Source: Sulfitobacter sp. (GTDB taxonomy: Bacteria; Pseudomonadota; Alphaproteobacteria; Rhodobacterales; Rhodobacteraceae). From it: a DNA stretch of 45,691 bases. The notes beneath the pieces were generated by a model, which saw nothing but the letters and a program-made list of their open reading frames with translations, did no database searches and had not been told where the DNA came from. Of the stretch, positions 26,111-34,475 are shown piece by piece. The DNA is taken from contig JABDKA010000221.1 in assembly GCA_013002405.1 (NCBI GenBank), forward strand, positions 1 to 45,691, read 5' to 3'. Positions within the stretch are counted from its first letter, which is position 1. Each line of letters starts with the position of its first letter. Made by a program: the position numbers and the translations under genes.

Positions 26111-27034
26111 ATGCACGACACCCAGACCACCCACGATGCGGACGAAGACCTCCGCAACCGCGACATCAAGATCTACGTCAACGGTGACATTGTCCACCGG
26201 GCTGAAGCCAAGGTATCTGTTTATGATGCGGGCTTCATGTTGGGGGACGGGATCTGGGAAGGAATGCGGCTTTATGATGGGGTCTGGGCCTTTTTCGACG
26301 AACACATGGACCGCTTTTTCACTTCTTGCAAAACCATCTCTCTTGACGTGGGCATGGATAAAGCGGGGGTCATGGAGGCCATTCGCGCCACCCAGGCGGC
26401 CAACGGGATGGAGACGGATGTTCATTGCCGGTTGATGCTCACGCGGGGGATCAAGGACAAACCGTTCCAGCATCCCGCCCTCAGCACCGGGGGCCCGACG
26501 CTTGTCATCATCATGGAACATTCCAGACCCGTGGACCGGTTGCAGTCAGCGGGTATCCGCCTTGCTTGCGTTCCTCAGGTGCGCGGCCTGCCGCACAGCC
26601 AGGACCCCAAGCTCAATTCTCATTCCAAACTCAACTGCATCATCGCCTGCCTCCAGGCCGAGGCGGCGGGGGCGGATGAGGCGCTGATGCTGGACCCCCA
26701 TGGTTTCGTGAACACCACCAACGCCTGCAATTTCTTCATCGTGCGGCGGGGTGAGGTTTGGACCTCAACCGGGGACTACTGCATGAACGGGGTGACCCGT
26801 CAGAAGGTGATCGACCTCTGCCGCCTCAACGGCATCCCGGTTTTCGAAAAGAACTTCTCGCTTTACGAGGCCTACGGCGCGGATGAGGCATTTCTGACCG
26901 GGACCTTCGGCGCGCAGACCCCTGTGGCCTCAATCGACGGAAAGCCCATCGGCACCGGAGAAAGGCCACTGACCCGGCGGATCCAGGCGCTCTACAAGGA
27001 ACTTATCATCGCCCATTTGGCGCAACACAAATGA
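26111..27034 (+). CDS. Fold-type IV aminotransferase with altered PLP-ring contact
   Basis: 307-residue class IV (branched-chain/D-amino-acid) PLP aminotransferase. An N-terminal VNGDIVHRAEAKVSVYDAGFMLGDGIWEG, the Schiff-base Lys173 in NSHSKLNCIIA, and the C-terminal FLTGTFGAQTPVASIDG with GTGERPLTRRIQ match E. coli IlvE closely in order. The loop that normally holds the Glu contacting the PLP pyridine nitrogen (SEGAGEN in IlvE) reads NTTNACN here, so Glu is replaced by Thr202. This changes the cofactor's electronic setting and may mean a different reaction or reduced transamination. AGAGG precedes the start. It stands alone downstream of topoisomerase IB. Substrate unknown. Confidence 0.88.
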   Translation: MHDTQTTHDADEDLRNRDIKIYVNGDIVHRAEAKVSVYDAGFMLGDGIWEGMRLYDGVWAFFDEHMDRFFTSCKTISLDVGMDKAGVMEAIRATQAANGMETDVHCRLMLTRGIKDKPFQHPALSTGGPTLVIIMEHSRPVDRLQSAGIRLACVPQVRGLPHSQDPKLNSHSKLNCIIACLQAEAAGADEALMLDPHGFVNTTNACNFFIVRRGEVWTSTGDYCMNGVTRQKVIDLCRLNGIPVFEKNFSLYEAYGADEAFLTGTFGAQTPVASIDGKPIGTGERPLTRRIQALYKELIIAHLAQHK

Positions 27035-27081
27035 CCCTGTCCCACCATTAGTCCCTGACCTCATCCGGGGCCTCTCTCCCA

Positions 27082-28347
27082 TCACCCAGGAATCGACCCG
27101 ATCAGGATCGCGCGAAAATCGTTCACGTTCGTCCCCGTAGGTCCGGTTACGAACAGATCGCCGATGCTTGCGAAGGCCGAATAGGCGTCATTGTCCTGCA
27201 GCGCGCGCTGCGGATCGATGCCCGCCGCCCGCATCCGGCCCGCAGTGCCGCTATCCACGAAGGCACCTGCGTTGTCCTCTGACCCGTCGATCCCGTCCGT
27301 ATCGGCGGCCAGGGTCACCATCCCCACCACCCTCTCAAGCGCCAGAGCCAGGGACAACTGAAACTCAGCGTTGCGCCCGCCGCGCCCCTTGCCGCGCAGG
27401 GTGACCGTTGTCTCTCCTCCCGAAAGAAGCACCACAGGCGCGGCGTAGGGAAAGCCGCTTTCGGCCACCTGCCGACCCAGGGCAGCGTGGACCAGGGCCA
27501 CATCCCGGGCCTCCCCTTCAATCCGGTCCGACAGCACCCAGGCATTTACCCCTCGCGCCCGCGCCATGTCTGCCGCAGCGGCAAGAGATATAGCGGCGGA
27601 GGCAATCACCCGGATGTCACTTTCCGGGTGGCCCACGCCGGGCTGCTGATGCACAAGCCCTTCCAGGTAGACCGCGCAGGCCGGGGGCAGGGCGATGCCC
27701 CGCGCCGCAATCATGTCACGGACCATCGCGGGATCGGGGCGTTCCAGAATGGTGGGGCCCGAAGCCACCTCGCCCGGCGCATCCCCCGGTACGTCTGAGA
27801 CCATGAGGCTCACCACCCGCGCAGGTGCGGCCAGCTCCGCCAGCCTGCCGCCGTTGATGCCGCTGAAACACTTGCGGATATCATTCATTATCGAAATCGG
27901 CGCGCCCGAGGCGAGCAGGGCTTCATTGAGCCCTTGAAGATCGGCAAGCGTCAGCCCTTCGGGCGGATCGACCAGAAGGGATGACCCGCCCCCGCAGATA
28001 AGCGCGATCACCAGATCGTCCTGTCCCAAACCCAGCACGGCCTTTTTCAGTGCTGCACTGGCCGCAACGCCCGCCGCATCCGGCACGGGATGCGCCGCCT
28101 CCAGCACCCTCATCTTTTTACAGGGCGCGGCATAGCCGTAGCGGGTGACCACGACGCCCTCAAAGTCGGCCGGCCAAAGCGTCTCAAAGGCCTGGGCCAG
28201 CTGCGCCGCGCCCTTGCCCGCGCCCACCACAACGGTGCGGCCCTTCGGGGGATCCGGCAGTTGCCCTTCCAGTGCCTTCATCGGGTCCGCGGCATCGACC
28301 GCCGCCTGAAAGAGATCGGCCAGAAACTGACGTTCGGGGCTGCTCAT
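27082..28347 (-). CDS. Glycerate 2-kinase (GckA/TtuD, MOFRL family)
   Basis: 421-residue enzyme of the GckA/TtuD family phosphorylating D-glycerate to 2-phosphoglycerate; older annotations say hydroxypyruvate reductase. N-terminal half: VVVGAGKGAAQLAQAFE, ALICGGGSSLLVDPPEGL and NDIRKCFSGINGGRLAELA, in which the Lys in IRKCFS is the conserved catalytic one. C-terminal MOFRL half: VLLSGGETTVTLRGKGRGGRNAEF, ADTDGIDGSEDNAGA and VTGPTGTNVNDFRAILIG. It is divergent from the sulfatase operon, sharing a 99-bp intergenic region. A link to the beta-hydroxyacid dehydrogenase of that operon is possible, since glycerate is the classical product of tartronate-semialdehyde reductases of that fold, but this is inference. 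Confidence 0.93.
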   Translation of the reverse strand: MSSPERQFLADLFQAAVDAADPMKALEGQLPDPPKGRTVVVGAGKGAAQLAQAFETLWPADFEGVVVTRYGYAAPCKKMRVLEAAHPVPDAAGVAASAALKKAVLGLGQDDLVIALICGGGSSLLVDPPEGLTLADLQGLNEALLASGAPISIMNDIRKCFSGINGGRLAELAAPARVVSLMVSDVPGDAPGEVASGPTILERPDPAMVRDMIAARGIALPPACAVYLEGLVHQQPGVGHPESDIRVIASAAISLAAAADMARARGVNAWVLSDRIEGEARDVALVHAALGRQVAESGFPYAAPVVLLSGGETTVTLRGKGRGGRNAEFQLSLALALERVVGMVTLAADTDGIDGSEDNAGAFVDSGTAGRMRAAGIDPQRALQDNDAYSAFASIGDLFVTGPTGTNVNDFRAILIGSIPG

Positions 28348-28446
28348 GGGGCCTTGTCCTTGTCTCGGGCAGGCCCACCTCGGACCGCCGCTCTTTTTGT
28401 TGCGCGCGGGGCGGGCCGACGCAATAGTGCAGGACGGGGAGGCACC
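28348..28446. promoter_or_regulatory. Divergent intergenic region, glycerate kinase / sulfatase operon
   Basis: 99 bp between divergent start codons; it must hold the promoters of both units unless one starts inside a gene. The sulfatase ATG at 28447 is preceded by GGGGAGGCACC, a good ribosome-binding site. I saw no clear operator repeat. No regulator gene is adjacent, so the control of the sulfatase operon is unknown. Confidence 0.4.
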
Positions 28447-30099
28447 ATGAACATTCTATTCATCATGTACGACCAGCTGCGCTTTGATTATCTCAGCTGC
28501 GCGGGGCATCCTCATCTCTCTACACCCAACTTTGACCGGGTCGGATCGCGCGGCGTGCGCTTTACCAATGCTTTCGTCCAGTCGCCCATCTGCGGGGCCA
28601 GCCGGATGTGTTTTTACACCGGGCGATACGCCTCCAGCCACGGGGCCCAGTGGAACGGCTTTCCCCTCCGGGTGGGGGAGCAGACGATGGGCGACCATCT
28701 GCGCAAGCTTGGGATGGGCTGCTGGCTGATCGGCAAGACCCACATGAAGGCCGATGCAGAAGGCATGGCGCGGCTGGGGCTGTCACCCGACAGTGAGATC
28801 GGCGCGCGTCAGGCGGAATGCGGGTTCGACGTCTGGATCAGGGATGACGGCCTCTGGGCGCAGGGGCCGGATGGCTTCTATGACGAACGCCGCTCGCCCT
28901 ACAACGAATACCTCAAGACCAAGGGGTACGACGGGGAAAATCCCTGGGCCGACTATGCCAATGCTGGTATAGAGGAGGACCAGATCGCTTCGGGCTGGAT
29001 GTTTCGGAACGCAGACAAGCCCGCCAATATTCGGGAGGAGGACAGCGAGACCCCCTGGCTCACGTCCCGTACCATCGACTTTATCGAACAAGCCGAAGGA
29101 CCCTGGTGTGCTCACGTCAGCTATATCAAGCCGCACTGGCCTTACATCGTTCCAGCACCTTATAACGCCATGTACGGGGCCAATCACGTGCCGCAGGCGG
29201 TCCGCTCCGAGGTGGAGCGCGAGGATCCCCACCCGGTCTTCGGTGCCTACATGCAAAACAAGATTGCCCAGGCTTTCCAGCGGGACGAGGTGCGCGAAAA
29301 AGTGATCCCGGCCTATATGGGCCTGATCAAGCAGTGCGACGACCAGCTTGGCCGCCTGCTCGACCACCTCGAAGAAACGGGCCGGATGGAGGACACGATG
29401 ATCGTGCTCACCTCCGACCACGGCGATTATCTGGGCGATCACTGGCTGGGAGAGAAGGACCTTTTCCATGAGCCTTCGGTGAAGATCCCCCTGATCATCT
29501 ATGATCCACGGGCCGAGGCCGATGCGACCCGCGGCACGACCTGTGACGCCCTGGTGGAAAGCATCGACCTGGCCGCCACTTTCGTGGAGGCGGCAGGCGG
29601 CGAGGTGCCGGATCATATCATCGAAGGGCGGTCGTTGCTGCCCTGGCTGCGCGGGGAAAAACCGCCCTGGCGTGACTTCGCAATCAGCGAATATGACTAC
29701 TCCGCCACACCGCAGGCGGTGAAACTGGGACTACAGCCACGCGATGCGCGGCTCTTCATGGTTTTCGACGGGCGCTACAAGCTGATGCACGCCGAAGGGG
29801 GCTTCCGGCCCATGCTCTTTGATCTGCAGGAAGACCCGGAGGAGTTTCACGATCTGGCCAAGGGCTCGGACCACTCCGAGGAGATCGAAAGGCTCTACGG
29901 TCTGCTGGCCCAATGGGGGCGGCGCATGTCCCAGCGGGTAACCAAGTCAGAGGCCGATATCGAGGCGATGCGGGGCCGGTCCCTGCGCCGGGGCGTGCTG
30001 CCCTTCCTCTACGACGGATCCGAGGTGGCGGAGGAGCTTTCGTCCAAGTACCGCGGCCCGGTGCGCCAGCGCCACGGGGAGAGCGATGGCACATCCTGA
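28447..30099 (+). CDS. Sulfatase / phosphonate-monoester-hydrolase-like enzyme
   Basis: 550-residue member of the alkaline-phosphatase/sulfatase superfamily, hydrolysing sulfate, phosphate-diester or phosphonate monoesters. N-terminal metal residues are in MNILFIMYDQLRFDYL (D9). The formylglycine segment is PICGASRMCFYTGRY with C49-G-A-S-R53, so the usual CxPxR Pro is Ala. The late metal motif is LTSDHGDYLGDH followed by GEKDLFHEP. Segments such as PHWPYIVPAPYNAMYG and LFDLQEDPEEFHDLA resemble Rhizobium phosphonate monoester hydrolase. No signal peptide is present, so it should be cytoplasmic. Start at 28447 follows GGGGAGG; the frame is open further upstream without similarity. It overlaps the next gene by 14 bp. 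Whether the true substrate is a sulfate ester is inferred from the neighbour. Confidence 0.9.
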   Translation: MNILFIMYDQLRFDYLSCAGHPHLSTPNFDRVGSRGVRFTNAFVQSPICGASRMCFYTGRYASSHGAQWNGFPLRVGEQTMGDHLRKLGMGCWLIGKTHMKADAEGMARLGLSPDSEIGARQAECGFDVWIRDDGLWAQGPDGFYDERRSPYNEYLKTKGYDGENPWADYANAGIEEDQIASGWMFRNADKPANIREEDSETPWLTSRTIDFIEQAEGPWCAHVSYIKPHWPYIVPAPYNAMYGANHVPQAVRSEVEREDPHPVFGAYMQNKIAQAFQRDEVREKVIPAYMGLIKQCDDQLGRLLDHLEETGRMEDTMIVLTSDHGDYLGDHWLGEKDLFHEPSVKIPLIIYDPRAEADATRGTTCDALVESIDLAATFVEAAGGEVPDHIIEGRSLLPWLRGEKPPWRDFAISEYDYSATPQAVKLGLQPRDARLFMVFDGRYKLMHAEGGFRPMLFDLQEDPEEFHDLAKGSDHSEEIERLYGLLAQWGRRMSQRVTKSEADIEAMRGRSLRRGVLPFLYDGSEVAEELSSKYRGPVRQRHGESDGTS

Positions 30100-31336
30100 C
30101 CTGATTGCCCACCGTGCCCAGACCCGGCGCGACATCATCGCGCTGGCCCCCGGAATCTGGACGGCTGTCGGTTATGCCGCCTCCAACGTGCACATGATCG
30201 AAGGGGCCGGGACGGTCACAATCATCGACACCAGCGAATCCACCAGCGCGGCGGAGAACATCCTGGCCGGGTTCCGCATAAGATCGCCCAAGCCCGTGGG
30301 CCGGATCATCTATACCCACGCGCACCGGGACCATATCTCGGGCGCCAGCGTCTTTTCCGATGGCAGCCAGCCGATCTTGGCCAGCCATCTGCACCGGTCC
30401 GACCTTGTGGCGGTCGATGATCAGCCGCCTTTCCCGCACCGGGCGCTTGGCCGCCGCACCCAGGCGCAGTTCGGGTTCGGCCTGACAGCGGAGGAACGGA
30501 TTTCGCTTGGGTGCGGACCGGGCGACAGGCCGGTCGAGGGGTTGGGCGCGGGTTATCTGCATCCCACGCAGTTGGTCGAGGCGGACCGTGACATCGACCT
30601 TGACGGTGTCGCGGCGCGACTCATCCACGCGCCCGGAGAAACGGAAGATCATCTTTGTGTTTGGCTGCCAGACCAAGGTATCCTTTTCAGCGGGGATAAC
30701 TGGTACCATGCCTTCCCGAACCTCTATGCAATCCGGGGCACCGCTTACCGTGATTTCGGGGTCTGGGCAGAGAGCCTTGCCCTGCTGGAGGCTTTGGGGG
30801 CAGAGGTGCTGGCCCCCGGTCACACGCGCCCCGTGACAGGCAAGGCGCAGGTGCGGGAGGTGCTAAGAACCACACGCGCCGCGATCCTGCACGTGATGGA
30901 ACAGACAGCCCTTGGCATGGACAGAGGCCTGCCGATGGATGACATCGTTGCAGGGCTGACCCTGCCCGAGGAATTGGCGGCAAAGCCATGGCTCAAGGAG
31001 TTCTACGGCAAGATCGGCTGGGCCGCCCGCGCCTTCGCGGCCGGAACACTTGGCTGGTACGAGGGTAATCCGACCCAGCTCGGCACCTTGTCTAAGGCAG
31101 AGCGGGCCGCGCACGTGGCGGCGCTGGCTGGCGGGACTGATGCGTTGATGCGTGCGGCGGAACAGACCCAGGATGTGCAATGGCGGCTGGAGCTGTGCGA
31201 TCACCTCATCGCGCTTCAGGCCCCCGCCAAGGGACTGAAGGCGCAGGCCATGCGGGCGCTTGCGGAAGTTGAGATCAACGCCACCGCGCGCAACACTTAC
31301 CTGTGGGAGGCCAAACGTCTGGAGCAAGAGGCGTGA
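30086..31336 (+). CDS. Alkyl-sulfatase-like MBL hydrolase, short form
   Basis: 416 residues matching the first two domains of type III alkyl sulfatases (SdsA1/BDS1). The metallo-beta-lactamase domain (about 1-255) has THAHRDHISG with H78, H80, D82 and H83, then APGETEDHL and SGDNWYHAFPNLYAIRGT, which parallels the AEN...NIYTLRG region of SdsA1, and EVLAPGHTRPV. The alkyl-sulfatase dimerisation domain (about 270-416) shows LPEELAAKPWLKEFYGKIGW, GWYEGNPTQL and LAGGTDALMRAAE. The SCP2-like C-terminal domain of full-length enzymes (about 650 residues) is absent, and there is no signal peptide. It overlaps the sulfatase by 14 bp and the TRAP permease by 4 bp. Likely a cytoplasmic Zn hydrolase of a small sulfate ester; substrate unproven. 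Confidence 0.88.
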   Translation: MAHPDLIAHRAQTRRDIIALAPGIWTAVGYAASNVHMIEGAGTVTIIDTSESTSAAENILAGFRIRSPKPVGRIIYTHAHRDHISGASVFSDGSQPILASHLHRSDLVAVDDQPPFPHRALGRRTQAQFGFGLTAEERISLGCGPGDRPVEGLGAGYLHPTQLVEADRDIDLDGVAARLIHAPGETEDHLCVWLPDQGILFSGDNWYHAFPNLYAIRGTAYRDFGVWAESLALLEALGAEVLAPGHTRPVTGKAQVREVLRTTRAAILHVMEQTALGMDRGLPMDDIVAGLTLPEELAAKPWLKEFYGKIGWAARAFAAGTLGWYEGNPTQLGTLSKAERAAHVAALAGGTDALMRAAEQTQDVQWRLELCDHLIALQAPAKGLKAQAMRALAEVEINATARNTYLWEAKRLEQEA

Positions 31337-33426
31337 GCGAGGGGCCGAATGTCGAAAAGCGGCTCGCCGATGTGGTGAGCGTCATCTTTGTGCTGGTCAT
31401 CACCCTCTACGCGGCCTCCGGTCCGCTCTCTGACTTGGTGCGCTGGATCATCGAGACGACGACACCTGACTGGGAAGAGCTGTCGCGCCGGGACCGGCGG
31501 GGCATTCTGCGGGGGCACTGGCTGGGGTCGGCGCACAGATCATTCGAGCGTGGGTTCATCCTGCCCACCGGGCTGATCCTGGGCCTTCCGATTGTTCTTT
31601 CCTTCGTCATCTGTCTGCTCAATCTCAAGGGGTCGCGGGCCATCCATCTTGGCCTTACCGCGCTTTCGTCGCTGGTCTTTGCCTTCTGGATCGTGAACCT
31701 CTTCGCGCTTGACGCGGGCGTGCTGCCCTCTGCCCGGCCTGTTGATTACGTGATGTTCCCGATTGCAACGGCCATCACCCTCTACCTCACCTGGCGTTAT
31801 TTCGGCGGCTTCATCGTCGCCTTCTGCCTCTTCTGGCTGGTCTATTTCTTCGTTCGGGGTTGGCTACCTGAGTGGAGCGGCATCCTTGCAGGATCGGACT
31901 CCACCCTTGCGCAGTCCATGCGGTCGATGGTGTTGAACTTCTGGGCCCAGACGGGGGGCATGTTCGGCCAGCCGCTACAGGTGGTTTCGGGCAACGTGCT
32001 TATATTCATCGTCTTTGGTGCTGTGCTCATGGCCTCGGGTGCCGGGACATTGCTGTTGAAGATCGCGAACCGCCTGACCGGGGGTTTGACCGGCGGGGCG
32101 GCCCACGCGGCGGTGGCAAGCTCCGCGCTTTTCGGGACCCTATCGGGGGCGGCCATATCCAATGTGGTTTCCACCGGCGTGATGACCATACCCGTGATCA
32201 AGAAGAGCGGCTTCAAACCGACCTTCGCCGGCGCGGTGGAGGCCGCGGCTTCTACCGGTGGGCAGATCATGCCGCCGGTCATGGGCGTGGTGGCCTTCTT
32301 CGTGGCGGGGCAGATCGGACTGGAGTATCGCTATATCGTCGTGGCCGCCATCGTACCTGCGGCGATGTTTTATTTCGGCACCTTCCTGACGGTCTACTTT
32401 GAGGCGCGCAGACAGGGCGTCGGTGCCCTGCCCCCCGAAGAGCGCCCGGGGCTTAATGCGCGCGAGAGGCTGCAGTGTCTGGTCTTTATCCTGCCGCTCG
32501 GCACGCTCAGCTTCATGCTCTTCGTCCAGCCGTCGGTGGCCAAGGCGGGTTTTTACGGCTTCCTTGTTGCTCTGGTCAGCAGCCTTGTCCTGTTCCCGGC
32601 ATTCCGATCCTGGCGCAGGCTTTACCGCGCCTTTGCCGAAGCCGGGCGGATGTCGGCAACCATCGTTGTGATCGTGGCGGCCATCGGTCTGATTGTCGGG
32701 CTGATCCAGGTGTCGGGCTTTTCGGGGCGCCTGTCGCTTCTGCTGACGCAACTTGCCGACGGACCGCTTTTCCTGACGCTGGTGATCCTGGCGCTGGGCT
32801 CCATCGTGCTGGGCATGGGCCTGCCGCCGGGGGCCACCTATTTCATCATCGTGATCGCCCTTTCATCGGGCATTGAGGCTGTCGGCATCGCCCCGCTGAC
32901 CCTGCACCTTTTCGTGGTCTTCTTCGCCGTCATTTCAACCGTGACGCCGCCCGTGGCCCTGGCCGCCTTTGCTGCTGCGCCCATCGCAGGTGCGGACCCG
33001 ATGCGGACGGGGATCGAGGCCGCGCGTCTCGCCATCGCGGGCTTCCTCATTCCCTTCGTCTTCGTTTACCACCCGGCGGTGATCTACAAATTGCAGACGC
33101 TCTTCGCCTGGTTCGGAGGGGAGGTGCCCACCTCCCGCGCGATGATTGATGTCACGACGGTCAGCTGGTTTGACCTTGGATGGGCCGTGCTTGCCTTCAG
33201 CATTGCGATCTGGCTGATCGCCTCGGCGCTAGCGGGGTTTGAGCGGAACCGCCTGCACCCGTTGGAGCGGCTCTTCCGTCCTATCGTCGGCTTGGCGCTG
33301 ATCTTTCCGCAGATGGCAATCGCGCTGCCTGCCCTGGTAGCTTCTGTCCTGCTTATCGTTCTGCACCGCTTTTTGGGCGGCGCCCCATCGGCGGTGGAGA
33401 GAAACACCGATATAGAGAACGCATAA
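31333..33426 (+). CDS. Fused TRAP transporter permease (DctQM, TAXI type)
   Basis: 697-residue inner-membrane protein combining the small (DctQ-like) and large (DctM-like) TRAP subunits, with about 15 or more hydrophobic segments. The large domain carries the conserved SSALFGTLSGAAISNVVSTG and AASTGGQIMPPVMGVVAF motifs and a second copy-like region VLGMGLPPGATYFI and STVTPPVALAAFAAAP, typical of TAXI-TRAP permeases driven by Na+ or H+. GTG at 31333 is chosen because it overlaps the TGA of the MBL gene (GTGA) and has GGAG upstream; another GTG lies 30 bp earlier. It lies 19 bp before its binding-protein gene. It should import the same compound that the two hydrolases act on. Confidence 0.93.
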   Translation: MSEGPNVEKRLADVVSVIFVLVITLYAASGPLSDLVRWIIETTTPDWEELSRRDRRGILRGHWLGSAHRSFERGFILPTGLILGLPIVLSFVICLLNLKGSRAIHLGLTALSSLVFAFWIVNLFALDAGVLPSARPVDYVMFPIATAITLYLTWRYFGGFIVAFCLFWLVYFFVRGWLPEWSGILAGSDSTLAQSMRSMVLNFWAQTGGMFGQPLQVVSGNVLIFIVFGAVLMASGAGTLLLKIANRLTGGLTGGAAHAAVASSALFGTLSGAAISNVVSTGVMTIPVIKKSGFKPTFAGAVEAAASTGGQIMPPVMGVVAFFVAGQIGLEYRYIVVAAIVPAAMFYFGTFLTVYFEARRQGVGALPPEERPGLNARERLQCLVFILPLGTLSFMLFVQPSVAKAGFYGFLVALVSSLVLFPAFRSWRRLYRAFAEAGRMSATIVVIVAAIGLIVGLIQVSGFSGRLSLLLTQLADGPLFLTLVILALGSIVLGMGLPPGATYFIIVIALSSGIEAVGIAPLTLHLFVVFFAVISTVTPPVALAAFAAAPIAGADPMRTGIEAARLAIAGFLIPFVFVYHPAVIYKLQTLFAWFGGEVPTSRAMIDVTTVSWFDLGWAVLAFSIAIWLIASALAGFERNRLHPLERLFRPIVGLALIFPQMAIALPALVASVLLIVLHRFLGGAPSAVERNTDIENA

Positions 33427-33445
33427 GAAAAGGGAGAGAGAGAAC

Positions 33446-34420
33446 ATGCGACACTTCACACTTGCGGCCATCGCGGCCCTCGGCCTTGCGGGCGGGACCG
33501 CCGCGCAGGAGACGACCTACAAGATGGCCACCATTGCGCCCAGCCTGGGGCAGGCCATCACCATGGCGACCTTCGCTAACATCGTCTCCGACGGTCTGGA
33601 GGATGTGGAGATCGAGGTCAGCGGCGGCGGTGCCGCGACCGTGCACCAGCTTGAGGTAGGCCGCGGCAACCTCGACTTTGCCATGACCTCACCGCTGATC
33701 TACAATTTCATGGCCGATGGCCGGATCATGTACAAGAATGAGGCCGACGCGCCCGAGGCCGCAAAGAATGTGCGGCTGCTGATGTGGTTTCCCTACGGCC
33801 AGTATCACTATGCCGTTCGCGCCGACAGCGATATCGAAACGCTGGACGATATCGAAGGCACGACCGTCTTTCTGGGTCCGCAGGGCGGCGGGGCGTTCAA
33901 CGGTGCCAAGGGCTGGATCGAGGCGACAACGGGCCTTGTCGTGAATGAGGATTACCAGGCGATCAAGTCGAACTGGCAGACCGGTTTTCAGGCCTTCCTC
34001 GATGGCAAGATCGACATGTACGTGAACGGCTGCCTTGATCCCTGCCAGCAGTTCATCCAGTTCACCGAGACGGAAGATCTGCGTTTTGTTGGGCCAGAGA
34101 GCCACGAGGGCGAACGCGTGACAAAGTGGCTGGGCAAGTTCCGCTTCCTCGAAGAGATCCCGGCCGGGCAATACGCGGGGCAGAAAAACGAGGGCCCGGT
34201 AATGTCGACCAACACCGCCGTCGGCATTGCCGTGCGCGCGGATATGGATGAGGATACGGTCTACCGGATCACCAAGCATTTCTGGGACAATCTGGAGAGT
34301 GTCACCTCGGACGCGCCCTGGGCCAAGGCGCTGGATGTGAACTTTGCCGCATCCAAACGCGGTCAAATTGAGCTGCATCCCGGTGCTGCGCGCTACTACA
34401 GGGAAGTGGGCGGAATGTGA
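33446..34420 (+). CDS. TAXI-family TRAP solute-binding protein
   Basis: 324-residue periplasmic receptor. The signal peptide MRHFTLAAIAALGLAGGTAAQ is cleaved near AAQ. The mature protein shows the TAXI pattern: ATIAPSLGQAITMATFANIV, EVSGGGAATVHQLEVGRGNLDFAM, then LDDIEGTTVFLGPQGGGAFNGAKGWIEA. Single sites NGCLDPCQQF and late MSTNTAVGIAVRADM are also seen. AGGGAGAGAGAG upstream is a strong ribosome-binding site, suggesting high expression. It partners the fused permease 19 bp upstream. Known TAXI ligands include glutamate and alpha-ketoglutarate; no sulfated ligand can be deduced from the sequence. Confidence 0.93.
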   Translation: MRHFTLAAIAALGLAGGTAAQETTYKMATIAPSLGQAITMATFANIVSDGLEDVEIEVSGGGAATVHQLEVGRGNLDFAMTSPLIYNFMADGRIMYKNEADAPEAAKNVRLLMWFPYGQYHYAVRADSDIETLDDIEGTTVFLGPQGGGAFNGAKGWIEATTGLVVNEDYQAIKSNWQTGFQAFLDGKIDMYVNGCLDPCQQFIQFTETEDLRFVGPESHEGERVTKWLGKFRFLEEIPAGQYAGQKNEGPVMSTNTAVGIAVRADMDEDTVYRITKHFWDNLESVTSDAPWAKALDVNFAASKRGQIELHPGAARYYREVGGM

Positions 34421-34475
34421 TCGGCACGCCAGCGGCGCCAAGGGTCCGGTCGGGTTGAAAGGGTAGGTCGAAAGC

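Noticed and set aside
28447-31336. Choline-sulfatase (betC) operon
   Set aside because: No betA, betB or betI-like genes lie nearby and the MBL partner is not part of bet operons; the sequence resembles phosphonate monoester hydrolases more than BetC.
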